Source: Bacteriovoracaceae bacterium UBA6144
GTDB taxonomy: Bacteria; Bdellovibrionota; Bacteriovoracia; Bacteriovoracales; Bacteriovoracaceae
Reading direction: 5' to 3'
Length of the DNA stretch: 34,208 nt
Assembly (NCBI GenBank): GCA_002435705.1
Contig: DIVA01000077.1
Location: 1 to 34,208, forward strand
In this document: positions 23,967 through 31,821 of the stretch, one piece after another
How positions within the stretch are numbered: the first letter of the stretch is position 1
Layout of the letters: every line of letters begins with the position of its first letter
Notes under the pieces: model-generated
What the model saw: the letters and a program-made list of their open reading frames with translations, nothing else
Database searches by the model: none
What the model was told of the DNA's origin: nothing
Translations under genes and position numbers: made by a program

Positions 23967-24083
23967 TTACTTAGCGTGAGCCTTAAGGAGTTTTTTCTTA
24001 CGAGCAATACGCTTAAGCTTGAGGCCAGATTTCTTGTTCTTCTTTGGCTTCTTAGCAGCTTTCGACTTTTTCAACTTCTTCAT
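23967..24083 (-). CDS. 38-residue lysine-rich basic protein
   Basis: Starting at an ATG with AAGGAG 6 bases upstream, this tiny gene encodes a protein where about half the residues are lysine, with KKLKKSK near the start and GLKLKRIARKKKLLKAHAK at the end. A strong ribosome-binding site and its own terminator indicate a real, well-expressed gene. A nucleic-acid-binding role, such as a small ribosome-associated or DNA-compacting protein, is the natural guess; the helix near the end resembles bL37/AURKAIP1-type mini proteins only in composition. A longer frame up to 24176 lacks a start signal. Confidence 0.8.
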   Translation of the reverse strand: MKKLKKSKAAKKPKKNKKSGLKLKRIARKKKLLKAHAK

Positions 24084-24151
24084 GGATTCTCCTTGAGACA
24101 CAAACCTCAAAAGTGGTTTACGATTAATGTATGAATGCCAAGAGATATAAC

Positions 24152-24988
24152 ATGCAATTTTTAACTCGCAAAGCAAGATTCACACTCCCGCTCTTACTTC
24201 TCTTACTTAATTCTCATGGTTTAGCTCAAGAGGCCAAGGGTGCCCTTGCTCAGTACGAGGAGATCGCCCACGAGAACCCTGGGTGTCCAGAAAACTCAGA
24301 ATGTGATGCTCTCATGGGCATGCAGATGAAGAACTGGAAAACACTTGTCGCGAGCTTTCGTAATAGCGATAAGCCCCGTGCTTTGAATGAAAAAATGCTG
24401 CAGGATTTCACAACTCAAAAAGGCTGGCCCTCGCAATTTTATGCCCGTCCTGAAATACGCAGTACCCTCGCTCCCATTCTTTTTTCTTCGAGTTGTGCTC
24501 TTCATAACTCCAAAGACCCCACTCTCAAGCTCATGCGCGGGGAAGCTTTTATTAAAGATGTCAAAGATGGGTCGGCCACTATCGTCAAGGGCCATACGGA
24601 GTACAAACTGAAAATTGGTGAGACTATTTACCTTCAGCAAGTGATCCATCATAGATCTGATAAAACTCAACAAAGCTACTGGCTGCCGCTGGGTGAGAAG
24701 CCTCTCTTTATAGATGGCGTGGATCTTTACACGCTTGTCGAGAGTGAAGATTTTTTCTCCTACCTCAAATCCACACCCGATGGATCATGGAGTCTCTCCC
24801 TGACTCCCCCAGGTAAAGCTGAGGATGGGCTCTCCTTCTACTATGATCAAACGGAAGAAGTGCCCTGCCCAGATGAAGCCAAGGCAGTTGCCATGCCTTT
24901 TGGTTTTCAGCGCACCTACTGCAAAAGCTTACCTGATAAAGAGGGCAAGAAGGCCGGGGTCATGCAGTACTTTTGGGATTGCCACTAG
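24152..24988 (+). CDS. Secreted protein of unknown function (278 residues)
   Basis: Not recognised. The signal peptide (MQFLTRKARFTLPLLLLLLNSHGLA) is followed by QEAKGALAQYEEI, a cysteine pair NPGCPENSECDALMG, a helical part, and a beta-rich C-terminal half with YKLKIGETIYLQQVIHHRSD, SYWLPLGEKPLFIDGVDLYTLV and GSWSLSLTPPG. The final VPCPDEAKAVAMP, RTYCKSLP and FWDCH supply more cysteines. Start placed at ATG 24152 (AAGAG 7 bases upstream); an in-frame ATG at 24131 adds seven residues. It precedes the transglutaminase gene by 100 bases on the same strand and could share its transcript. Confidence 0.75.
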   Translation: MQFLTRKARFTLPLLLLLLNSHGLAQEAKGALAQYEEIAHENPGCPENSECDALMGMQMKNWKTLVASFRNSDKPRALNEKMLQDFTTQKGWPSQFYARPEIRSTLAPILFSSSCALHNSKDPTLKLMRGEAFIKDVKDGSATIVKGHTEYKLKIGETIYLQQVIHHRSDKTQQSYWLPLGEKPLFIDGVDLYTLVESEDFFSYLKSTPDGSWSLSLTPPGKAEDGLSFYYDQTEEVPCPDEAKAVAMPFGFQRTYCKSLPDKEGKKAGVMQYFWDCH

Positions 24989-25088
24989 TAAAAGCTGATA
25001 TCTCTCACTTATCTGATTGATCGGTTTAAGTTTCAAACCCCATCCCATTTTCTACATTAGCTCCATCACTCTCTTAAAAGAAGGCGCT

Positions 25089-26504
25089 ATGTTACTCTCA
25101 CTACTCTTTACCTTACAGGTCTGGGCCCTTAAGCCTATGCAGCAGACTCTTGAACAGCTGAAAGCTGATCCAGAAAGCTTCTGGCGTGCACTTCCAGAAA
25201 AAACACCTCTCTCTTCTCTCGCGGCAGACCTAAGAGTCATCCCCGTGCAGAGTAAAGCGGCCTATAGAGCTTATTATTTTAAAGAGAACAAGGAAGCCCC
25301 TCGCCGCAATGACCGCGCTGAAGCTTTAGTTGATAATGCTGCAACCATGGAGCGTTCACTGGCACGCATGGAAGAGCGAGGCCTTTTAAATGCTGAGCTG
25401 GCGGATTCACCATGGTCTGATTCCTACTGGCCGCTCTATCAAGGAGCGCTGGGGGCCCGCTACCAAGACCCGTACTTCGATTACGAGGATGACTGGAAAA
25501 AACTCTTCCAACACGTCAAAGCTCAATCCAAAGCGAAGCTCCTCGCCCAAGGCCGAGTGGCGGAACTCGCCCCCTCAGAGAAATATGATTTATTAATGGG
25601 AGACCGTGCAGGAACTCTCACTCAACGCATGTGGAAGGAAGGCGAGGTTTATTACCAAGAGGCGGGAAAAGTTGAAACATGGATGGGCCTTTGTCACGGA
25701 TGGGCAGCGGCCAGTTTTATGCTCCCCACGCCTCAGCAAACGGTGATGGTTAAAGACCCGCAGGGCCTTTATCAATTCCCTCTCTACGTCTCAGACATCA
25801 AAGCGCTCGGTACACTTCTCTATTCCAATGCGAATTTCCCCTCGCGCTTCATCGGCAGCCGCTGTAATCACCAGTCCCCTGAGGAAGAAAACGGTCGTCC
25901 TACCAATCCCGATTGCCGTGACACCAATGCCGGCACGTGGCACTTGAGCGTGGTTAATCAGATCGCACTCGCCAAAAGATCGTTTGTGCTCGATGCGACC
26001 TACGACTATCAAGTTTGGAACCAACCCGTGGTGGCTTACAAGTACCTCTACTTCACACCCCAGACTAAAAAGCTGGCCCACACTCTCGAAGCTGGCCGCC
26101 TACTCAAAGAAGAATTCAGCGATGATGTGTGGAGTGCACGACGAGCACCGCGGACGAAATGGATCGTTGGTGTGATGATGGACGTGACCTACATCGTAGA
26201 AAATGGGGCCAGCACTCAAGCCTCAAGCCCTGCTTTCCACCGTACCGTCCGTTATACCTATGATCTTGAGCTTAATGAAAAATCTGAAATCATCGGTGGC
26301 GAGTGGTACAACAATTCTCATCCCGATTTTCTGTGGGTCCCGCAGGAGAACATAAGCGCACAAGCCCTGAGCCACGAATTGTTTGAAGGCTGGCAGCCCG
26401 GAGCAGCTCTCACTCCACAAGCCTCAAATATGGTGAAAGCCTACTCTGCTGAAGGTCTTCCGCTGGGTCATGTGGTCGATGAAATCTTTAAGCGCAGCCG
26501 TTAA
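25089..26504 (+). CDS. Secreted transglutaminase-elicitor-type protein
   Basis: Resembles the transglutaminase elicitor family (TGase_elicitor) known from oomycete cell-wall proteins and some bacteria. The Cys-His-Asp triad is visible: Cys202 in WMGLCHGWAAASFML, His285 in GTWHLSVVNQIALAK and Asp302 in FVLDATYDYQVWNQPV. It would form isopeptide bonds or hydrolyse glutamine side chains outside the cytoplasm. The chosen start (AAGG 4 bases before the ATG) gives 471 residues with signal peptide MLLSLLFTLQVWA; the frame extends to 25017 but that would bury the signal. EWYNNSHPDFLWVP near the C-terminus is also conserved-looking. Its stop overlaps the convergent lipoprotein stop by four bases. Substrate, whether own or prey envelope, is unknown. 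Confidence 0.85.
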   Translation: MLLSLLFTLQVWALKPMQQTLEQLKADPESFWRALPEKTPLSSLAADLRVIPVQSKAAYRAYYFKENKEAPRRNDRAEALVDNAATMERSLARMEERGLLNAELADSPWSDSYWPLYQGALGARYQDPYFDYEDDWKKLFQHVKAQSKAKLLAQGRVAELAPSEKYDLLMGDRAGTLTQRMWKEGEVYYQEAGKVETWMGLCHGWAAASFMLPTPQQTVMVKDPQGLYQFPLYVSDIKALGTLLYSNANFPSRFIGSRCNHQSPEEENGRPTNPDCRDTNAGTWHLSVVNQIALAKRSFVLDATYDYQVWNQPVVAYKYLYFTPQTKKLAHTLEAGRLLKEEFSDDVWSARRAPRTKWIVGVMMDVTYIVENGASTQASSPAFHRTVRYTYDLELNEKSEIIGGEWYNNSHPDFLWVPQENISAQALSHELFEGWQPGAALTPQASNMVKAYSAEGLPLGHVVDEIFKRSR

Positions 26505-27184
26505 TTAGCTGAGACGCCTTTAAACACACTGGAGCTCTCGATGCGGGCCCCAGGGGCACAGGTGGAGAGATCAGTGCGAAAATGATTCTTCACCATGCCT
26601 GAAAGATTACCGGCCACAATACTCACATCGTAGCGGTCAGTGATAGAGACGAGATACTGGCCAGAGCTTTGCTTGAAGCCGATCTCCATTTGCAGACACT
26701 TCGTATTGGTGTTGCCACCATCACATAGTCCATCTGGGACAAAATTAAACCAGAGTGCAGTAGAACCTGAGATCACCATAGGATTTGTCAGATTGGTTAC
26801 ATCACGACAAAGAACCGAAAGGTTTCCATTGGTAGCTGTTTCAAGCCCCATCGAGAAATACTGGCCTGATATCAAGGACAACTGCAGTCCCATACCAGAC
26901 TCCACTAAACGAGCTTTTACCTGTGAGCTTTGGGTGCTGTTCGTGCAGTCTTTATAGGTCGAATCAAAATTGAAAACAGTATTTGAGGGAAGATAAGTCA
27001 GACGAAAATTTGTTTCCTTATCACGCAAAGCCTGACAGAGACCAGAGACTCCCGACTTTATCGCCGAAGAGGCCGGTGCCACAACAGCATTACGAATCTG
27101 ACCCAAGTTACCTTGCTCACCTTCTTTCAAGGTTGCGCCACAGGAGACGATGGCCAGCAGAGAGAGTGTCGTGAGTAGTTTCAT
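26501..27184 (-). CDS. Lipoprotein of unknown function (227 residues)
   Basis: Not recognised. MKLLTTLSLLAIVSC is a lipobox signal with lipidated Cys15. The mature protein is Ser/Thr/Asn-rich and beta-strand-like (VISGSTALWFNFVPDG, MEIGFKQSSGQYLVSITDRYDVSIV) with several cysteines (SGLCQAL, KDCTN, VLCRD, GLCDG, TKCLQ, STCAPG), suggesting a periplasmic or outer-membrane lipocalin-like barrel or sandwich; that is a guess. The ATG overlaps the stop of the upstream lipoprotein gene, so the pair is translationally coupled. Confidence 0.82.
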   Translation of the reverse strand: MKLLTTLSLLAIVSCGATLKEGEQGNLGQIRNAVVAPASSAIKSGVSGLCQALRDKETNFRLTYLPSNTVFNFDSTYKDCTNSTQSSQVKARLVESGMGLQLSLISGQYFSMGLETATNGNLSVLCRDVTNLTNPMVISGSTALWFNFVPDGLCDGGNTNTKCLQMEIGFKQSSGQYLVSITDRYDVSIVAGNLSGMVKNHFRTDLSTCAPGARIESSSVFKGVSAN

Positions 27185-27969
27185 TTGAGGGCCCCTATCA
27201 CTAATTGTTGCCGTTGATTTCTTAATTCAACAATATAGTTTTGGAGTTGAAAACCATTTACTTCTTCCAGCAAGTCAAGATCTTGACGGTTGAGCGTGCG
27301 CTGAGGAGCCGACTGCAGTGTCGTTAACAAAAGCATGGTGGAGAAACTCGGAATCTTCAAGAGTGCTTTCATATACTCTTTGCCCTTCAGGCGATAAGTG
27401 ACCATGTTCTCCAAGCGGTAGTAGCTATCACTCGCACCCGACTCACAGATCTCACTCAACTCTTGAAAAATTTTTTGTGTGTGAACCTCAAAGCCCACGG
27501 AGACATTTGAATTGAGCCACACTGGCGATTGGGCATGATCAGTGAGAAGCCACTCGGGATAGAAGGCAAGCTCTTCTGTTTTGGGTTTTGCCGCCATCAC
27601 ATAGTGAGAGGATTGAGCAGTTTGAGACTCATCCAGCACCACACGGTCATGATGAAATTGGGGGCAATACTTTAATTCCGTTTGAGATCCTGTGAGTTTT
27701 TTGAGTTCACTCCACTGCTTATAGACCACGCGGAAATAGAGACGACGCAAGCTTGGTTTTTTTTCCAGACTCTGGGCCAATTCTTCATCGCTCATCACCG
27801 AAGCAGGAGCGCGCGTGCTCTGGGCTTTTTCAATCAGGTCTTTTTGGAGCACGAAGTTGGGCATGCCGGTTGAGACACCTTTCTCGTCGATGACATCACT
27901 TAAAACCAGTTTCGGTGCAGTCTGGTGGGCACAGGATGCAAAGAGCAGTAGCGTGAGCAGGTGTTTCAT
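27181..27969 (-). CDS. Lipoprotein of unknown function (262 residues)
   Basis: Not recognised. The short lipobox signal MKHLLTLLLFASC puts the lipidated Cys at residue 13. The mature part is mostly helical and charged, with a middle segment YCPQFHHDRVVLDE and Tyr/Leu-rich repeats of amphipathic character. A leucine-rich hydrophobic stretch (FSTMLLLTTL) near residue 215 is the only other hydrophobic part. GGAGA lies 7 bases before the ATG. It overlaps the next lipoprotein gene by four bases; the two are likely to act together. Confidence 0.82.
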   Translation of the reverse strand: MKHLLTLLLFASCAHQTAPKLVLSDVIDEKGVSTGMPNFVLQKDLIEKAQSTRAPASVMSDEELAQSLEKKPSLRRLYFRVVYKQWSELKKLTGSQTELKYCPQFHHDRVVLDESQTAQSSHYVMAAKPKTEELAFYPEWLLTDHAQSPVWLNSNVSVGFEVHTQKIFQELSEICESGASDSYYRLENMVTYRLKGKEYMKALLKIPSFSTMLLLTTLQSAPQRTLNRQDLDLLEEVNGFQLQNYIVELRNQRQQLVIGALK

Positions 27970-28009
27970 AGTCGTCTCTCCATGGACTCTTATCGGGAGA
28001 AAAGAAGTG

Positions 28010-28022
28010 AAGGTTTAACCTT
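28010..28022. repeat. 13-base palindrome AAGGTTTAACCTT between divergent genes
   Basis: A perfect dyad AAGGTT-T-AACCTT in the 119-base gap between the lipoprotein operon and the EVE-domain gene. It may be a regulator site for either gene. Confidence 0.25.
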
Positions 28023-28052
28023 TGACAATGCCCGACAAAACCTATCCAGCGT

Positions 28053-28081
28053 TTGCCATTCGCTCTTGGGAACTTTAGACT
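28053..28081 (+). promoter_or_regulatory. Putative promoter TTGCCA-N17-TAGACT, seven bases before an ATG
   Basis: -35 TTGCCA (28053-28058, 5 of 6 consensus), 17-base spacer, -10 TAGACT (28076-28081, 4 of 6), then seven bases to the ATG at 28089. No Shine-Dalgarno. A leaderless transcript is expected if the element is used. Confidence 0.45.
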
Positions 28082-28088
28082 TAAGCCC

Positions 28089-28544
28089 ATGAAATACTGG
28101 CTGATGAAATCCGAACCTGATGTTTTCTCCATCGATGACCTTGAACGTAAAGGTGTTGAACCCTGGAATGGAGTGCGTAACTACCAGGCCCGCAATTTTA
28201 TGCGTGAAATGAAACTCGGAGATCAAATTCTTTTTTATCACTCAAACGCTGATGAGATCGGTGTGGTAGGACTGATGCAAGTATCCGCTGAGGCCTATCC
28301 GGACCCTACTCAATTTGATGCTAAGTCAGAGTACTTTGACCCAAAGTCTACCCAAGAGAATCCGCGCTGGAGCTTAGTAGATGTTCGTTTTCAAGAAAAA
28401 TTCCCTCAAGTTGTCACTCTCGAGCGGCTTAAAAACACATCAGACCTCGACGGTCTCTTGCTCTTAAGAAAAGGTAGCCGCCTCTCAGTCATTCCTGTCG
28501 AGGCAGCGCACTTTAAGAAGATTTTAAAGTTAGCTAAAGGCTGA
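28089..28544 (+). CDS. EVE-domain protein
   Basis: A 151-residue EVE (PUA-like) domain: MKYWLMKSEPDVFSIDDLERKGVEPWNGVRNYQARNFMREMKLGD and then ILFYHSNADEIGVVGLMQV are near-perfect family motifs, followed by DPKST...PRWSLVDVRF and LLRKGSRLSVIPV. EVE domains bind modified bases in DNA or RNA, and bacterial ones often accompany restriction or stress genes; none is adjacent here. ATG 28089 is the natural family start; a frame to 28053 adds residues not seen in the family. It overlaps the convergent carboxypeptidase gene by 11 bases. Confidence 0.92.
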   Translation: MKYWLMKSEPDVFSIDDLERKGVEPWNGVRNYQARNFMREMKLGDQILFYHSNADEIGVVGLMQVSAEAYPDPTQFDAKSEYFDPKSTQENPRWSLVDVRFQEKFPQVVTLERLKNTSDLDGLLLLRKGSRLSVIPVEAAHFKKILKLAKG

Positions 28545-29847
28545 TGAAATTGCCGTTCGTTTCTACGAAGTCTTTTAATACTGCCGCAGAAACATTTTTC
28601 TTCAGCAATTGACCGTTGACCATGGCTTCCACTTGCAATGTGTACTGGCCTGGTTCAAGCACCTTGTAGAACTCACCATTTTGAAATCCATAAGTCCCAA
28701 GATTCTGACTGCCTTTAAGGATCGTCACTTTACCCGTGGCTGATCTATCTGAGAGTCTGACTCCCGCCCCTTGATGAATGAGCTGGATATATTTGAGCAT
28801 CGACTCTTTATTATCTCTATAGAATTTTGGAATCTCCGAGTACTGAGGCCACTTGGCATCAGACAACTCGATGGTCACCTGCAGGTCGTTGTGCCACAGA
28901 TAACTCCAGTCCTGCATGCCTCCTCTGAGGACATACCACTGAGCTCCATTAGTGATGCCACCACGAAACTGTCTTGATTCGCGCATAGGAGTATTTAAGT
29001 CAGCATAAGCCTGCGAAAATTCCATCACCAATGGTTCAAAGGGGTGCTGATCGTAACGGGCATCCCAAGGATAATTCACACACACCGCTCCGCCGTGAAA
29101 GTTAGCGGAGAGCGAGAAATTACGAAATTTTTGAAAGTTCATCACCGCTTGGGTCTCTGGCTGACGACCCTGAGGGTTGTTTTGATCGTTGCGCGTGAAC
29201 TCAGGAAAGTCGCGGTTGAGATCCACTCCATTAGCATTAGCACGACGGCGCATCTCAGAGCCATCTGGGTTCATCGAAGGCATGATAAAAAGCTCACTGT
29301 TATCAATGAGCTCAGTGATAGCAGCGTCCTTACCATAACTTTCAAGCAGATCTTCAATCAAGCGCAGAGTGAGCTCACGGCCTGTAATCTCATCCCCGTG
29401 CATGCTCGAAATAAATTTAAACTCCGGCTCTACTTCATCCACTCCGGCGTTATCTGAAATCTTCATCATCCACAGCTCACGGCCTTGGACTGTTTTCCCA
29501 AGGCTTTCTAGGCGAGCAATCTTAGGGAATTTTTTCGCCAGCTCCTGCAGCTTCTGAGTGATGGTGGGATAGCTTGGGTAGTTGTCGAGATCGAGGTTCT
29601 TTTCCTCAGATTTGATAGAATAAAAAAGCGTATTGAGCTGAGACAGGTAAGCTTCGGTGCCACGAGGTCCGTAGACTTCAAAGCCCTCATCAGACACGTG
29701 GTCAATGGTGAGCTCGGGATGCGCTGAGAGGATCTCTAGTACTCGCTGATCACGTCCGGCCACAAAGAACTCTTCCTCAATCACGGCCCCATGAGAGAAG
29801 GCATGCGCACTAAATAGAAGAGTGAGAAGCGAGAGTGTCTTTTTCAT
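28534..29847 (-). CDS. Secreted M14 zinc carboxypeptidase
   Basis: A periplasmic or secreted metallocarboxypeptidase of 437 residues. After the signal peptide (MKKTLSLLTLLFSAHAFS) and a short N-terminal domain comes the M14 catalytic core: zinc ligands His150 and Glu153 in SSMHGDEITG, NPDG at 193, NGVDLNRDFPEF (Arg212) and the third ligand His251 in ANFHGGAVCVNYPWD; the general base is Glu327 in QVTIELSD. A carboxypeptidase-regulatory-like beta domain follows (about 355-437: TGKVTILKGSQNLGTY and EPGQYTLQVEAM). It removes C-terminal residues from peptides or may trim peptidoglycan stems; the substrate is unknown. AAAGGA lies 5 bases before the ATG. Confidence 0.93.
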   Translation of the reverse strand: MKKTLSLLTLLFSAHAFSHGAVIEEEFFVAGRDQRVLEILSAHPELTIDHVSDEGFEVYGPRGTEAYLSQLNTLFYSIKSEEKNLDLDNYPSYPTITQKLQELAKKFPKIARLESLGKTVQGRELWMMKISDNAGVDEVEPEFKFISSMHGDEITGRELTLRLIEDLLESYGKDAAITELIDNSELFIMPSMNPDGSEMRRRANANGVDLNRDFPEFTRNDQNNPQGRQPETQAVMNFQKFRNFSLSANFHGGAVCVNYPWDARYDQHPFEPLVMEFSQAYADLNTPMRESRQFRGGITNGAQWYVLRGGMQDWSYLWHNDLQVTIELSDAKWPQYSEIPKFYRDNKESMLKYIQLIHQGAGVRLSDRSATGKVTILKGSQNLGTYGFQNGEFYKVLEPGQYTLQVEAMVNGQLLKKNVSAAVLKDFVETNGNFISL

Positions 29848-29940
29848 GAATGTCCTTTAAGTCTAGGGAATCTATCATAGCTTAAGCCCCAGAGAGGAAA
29901 TGGTTAATAAGCATGAAAAAAAGACATTATTTGTTAGAAA

Positions 29941-31041
29941 TCACTCAAAGAAAAACAAACGGTTGCGCGAGGTTAAAATTCCTAAACCTTGAGGACTTTG
30001 AGCTGCATCCCCAAAAACCGCTGACTGCACATGACCTAGATTAAAACGATCTACAACCTCAAGGCTCAAAGGATCTATCGCCAAAAGATCGTTACCAAAG
30101 GTTGAGACGACGAGGTGGTCTTTCCACCACCAAATCTGATTAACAGAATGCTTACTCACACTCGCCTGCTTGATGACTTTGCCATCTAAGCTCATGAAGA
30201 TGACTTCCCCATTGGCCGTGCCAAGAACGACCACCTGACCCCTTAAAAGCGGGTGTGACATACTACCCACCGTATACTGACGCTTGATCGTTCCATCCTT
30301 GGGGTCTAGCGCACGCAGCTCTCCAAAGGGGGCACCCATCAATACGAGATTATCAATCAAAAGAGGATTGAGATCTACGTCCACAAATTTCTGGGTCTCA
30401 ACAATCTTCTTCTCCCAGATCAATGTTCCTTCCTGCAGAGAGAGAGCGCCCGCAAATCCATCCGCAAAGCCCACGATCACATGACTCCCTACCACCACTG
30501 GCTTTGTGGTTCGCTGGAGGGTCACTGTGACCGGTACGGCACGGCGGTAGCTCCAGATGATTTTTCCTGTTTTAGCATCGAGGCAAATGATTTGGTGACC
30601 GCGCAGATAAATGATCAGGCGACCTTGATGAAACACAGGAGCCGATTCAATCGGTGCGCCGAGGTCAATCGAATACTGTAATTCACCTGAAGTCTGATGG
30701 CGCACAAAAAGGCGTCCGCCTTGAGTGCCATAGTAGAGATGGTCTTCATGGACGAGCCCTGGAGCTGCAATGGGTGTTGATTCAGTAAACTTCCACAATA
30801 CGCGCCCATTTTCGGCATCAATCGCATGAATACTGCCATCCAGAGCACCCGCAAAGACAGTGTCCTCACTCATGCTTGCTCCCCCATAAGTCAGAGGGAG
30901 ATTGCCGGGGCGATAAGTGTAATCAAAATTCTTAGCCCAACGGACTTTAAAAAAAGGCTCTACACGTTTAGGGGCGCGCACTTCAAGCTCTTTAAGACGT
31001 GCGCATCCCGAAACTAAAATAAGAATAAGAAATAAACGCAT
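29941..31041 (-). CDS. bamB: Outer-membrane assembly lipoprotein BamB-like (PQQ beta-propeller)
   Basis: A 366-residue lipoprotein; MRLFLILILVSGC gives the lipidated Cys13. The rest is a repeated PQQ-type blade pattern: GSIHAIDAENGRVLWKF, GRLFVRHQTSGELQYSID, QIICLDAKTGKIIWSY, GALSLQEGTLIWEKK and GELRALDPKDGTIKRQY. BamB binds BamA and aids outer-membrane protein insertion. The match to a generic PQQ protein alone would be weaker, but the gene follows a yfgM homologue and lies close to der, the enterobacterial yfgM-bamB-der neighbourhood. The ATG overlaps the yfgM stop by one base. Confidence 0.88.
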   Translation of the reverse strand: MRLFLILILVSGCARLKELEVRAPKRVEPFFKVRWAKNFDYTYRPGNLPLTYGGASMSEDTVFAGALDGSIHAIDAENGRVLWKFTESTPIAAPGLVHEDHLYYGTQGGRLFVRHQTSGELQYSIDLGAPIESAPVFHQGRLIIYLRGHQIICLDAKTGKIIWSYRRAVPVTVTLQRTTKPVVVGSHVIVGFADGFAGALSLQEGTLIWEKKIVETQKFVDVDLNPLLIDNLVLMGAPFGELRALDPKDGTIKRQYTVGSMSHPLLRGQVVVLGTANGEVIFMSLDGKVIKQASVSKHSVNQIWWWKDHLVVSTFGNDLLAIDPLSLEVVDRFNLGHVQSAVFGDAAQSPQGLGILTSRNRLFFFE

Positions 31042-31727
31042 TACTTCACTTGCTGAAGGTAGAGTTTCGCGAGCTTCGTGGCTTCATCATTTGGATAATT
31101 AGCTACCACAAAATCCAAGTGGGTCTTGGCTTCAGTCATCTGAGAGAGTTTTAAGTGCAGGCGACCTAACTCCAAATAAGCCTGAGCGAGCATTAATTTT
31201 TGGCCGGCCTTCACATAATCAGCATAGATGGCAAGCGCCGCTTGAGCGTTACCATTCTTCTCCAAAAGTGAAGCATAGTTGAAAGCTAAGAAAACATAAT
31301 ACGAACTCTTTACTCCGAGGCTCTCAATCACAACCTTCAGCATCTCCTCAGCTTTTTTAGACTCCCCTTTCTCATCCATGAAGCGAGTGGCCTCAAGCAC
31401 CAGAGGAAGCATGGAAGGAGAAGTTTTAGCTTTGAGTGAGAGTGCATTGAATTTTGTCACGAAATCGGCGATGGCCAATTTGCCCGTACGAAAACCTTCC
31501 ATGTAAGCCATTTCAAAGGCGTAAACTTCGGCGGAGTATTTCTGTGCCTCTTGCTTTTCCATCTGCTTGTAGAATAGCCAGCCTGACGCAATAACAAAGA
31601 CCACGAGGACAGCAGCGATGAAGAGCTTTCTATTCTCATACAACCAGTGACCGAAATCGGTTTTGTTGAGGGACTCTTCGAGCGTGTTGGTAGATGAACT
31701 GGTGGGGGCAGTCGTGGTGTCGGCCAT
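31041..31727 (-). CDS. YfgM-like membrane-anchored TPR protein
   Basis: 228 residues: a polar N-terminus, one transmembrane segment (LFIAAVLVVFVIASGWLFY, about 38-56), then a periplasmic helical-repeat part with TPR-like pairs (VYAFEMAYMEGF, VFLAFNYASLLEKNGNAQAALAIYADYVKAG, AQAYLELGRLHLKLSQMTEAKTHLDFVVANYPNDE). E. coli YfgM works with PpiD at the Sec translocon. Start placed at ATG 31727 (AAAGGA 7 bases upstream) instead of 31760. A good -35/-10 pair lies upstream, shared head-on with the divergent barrel gene. One operon with bamB. Confidence 0.85.
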   Translation of the reverse strand: MADTTTAPTSSSTNTLEESLNKTDFGHWLYENRKLFIAAVLVVFVIASGWLFYKQMEKQEAQKYSAEVYAFEMAYMEGFRTGKLAIADFVTKFNALSLKAKTSPSMLPLVLEATRFMDEKGESKKAEEMLKVVIESLGVKSSYYVFLAFNYASLLEKNGNAQAALAIYADYVKAGQKLMLAQAYLELGRLHLKLSQMTEAKTHLDFVVANYPNDEATKLAKLYLQQVK

Positions 31728-31763
31728 GGCAGATTCCTTTGCGTAAATCAGTGAAGTCATAGA

Positions 31764-31793
31764 AGTTTAAGCCCCTCGAGGAATCGTTGTCAA
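31764..31793 (-). promoter_or_regulatory. Putative yfgM-bamB promoter TTGACA-N18-TAAACT
   Basis: On the minus strand a perfect -35 TTGACA (31793-31788), 18-base spacer and -10 TAAACT (31769-31764). The -35 occupies the same bases as the -35 of the divergent barrel gene. Confidence 0.5.
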
Positions 31794-31815
31794 AGATCAA
31801 AATTCACCCTAAGAT
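31787..31815 (+). promoter_or_regulatory. Putative promoter TTGTCA-N17-TAAGAT, six bases before an ATG
   Basis: -35 TTGTCA (31787-31792), 17-base spacer, -10 TAAGAT (31810-31815), then six bases to the ATG at 31822. No Shine-Dalgarno. Leaderless initiation is likely if used. Confidence 0.5.
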
Positions 31816-31821
31816 TTTCCT

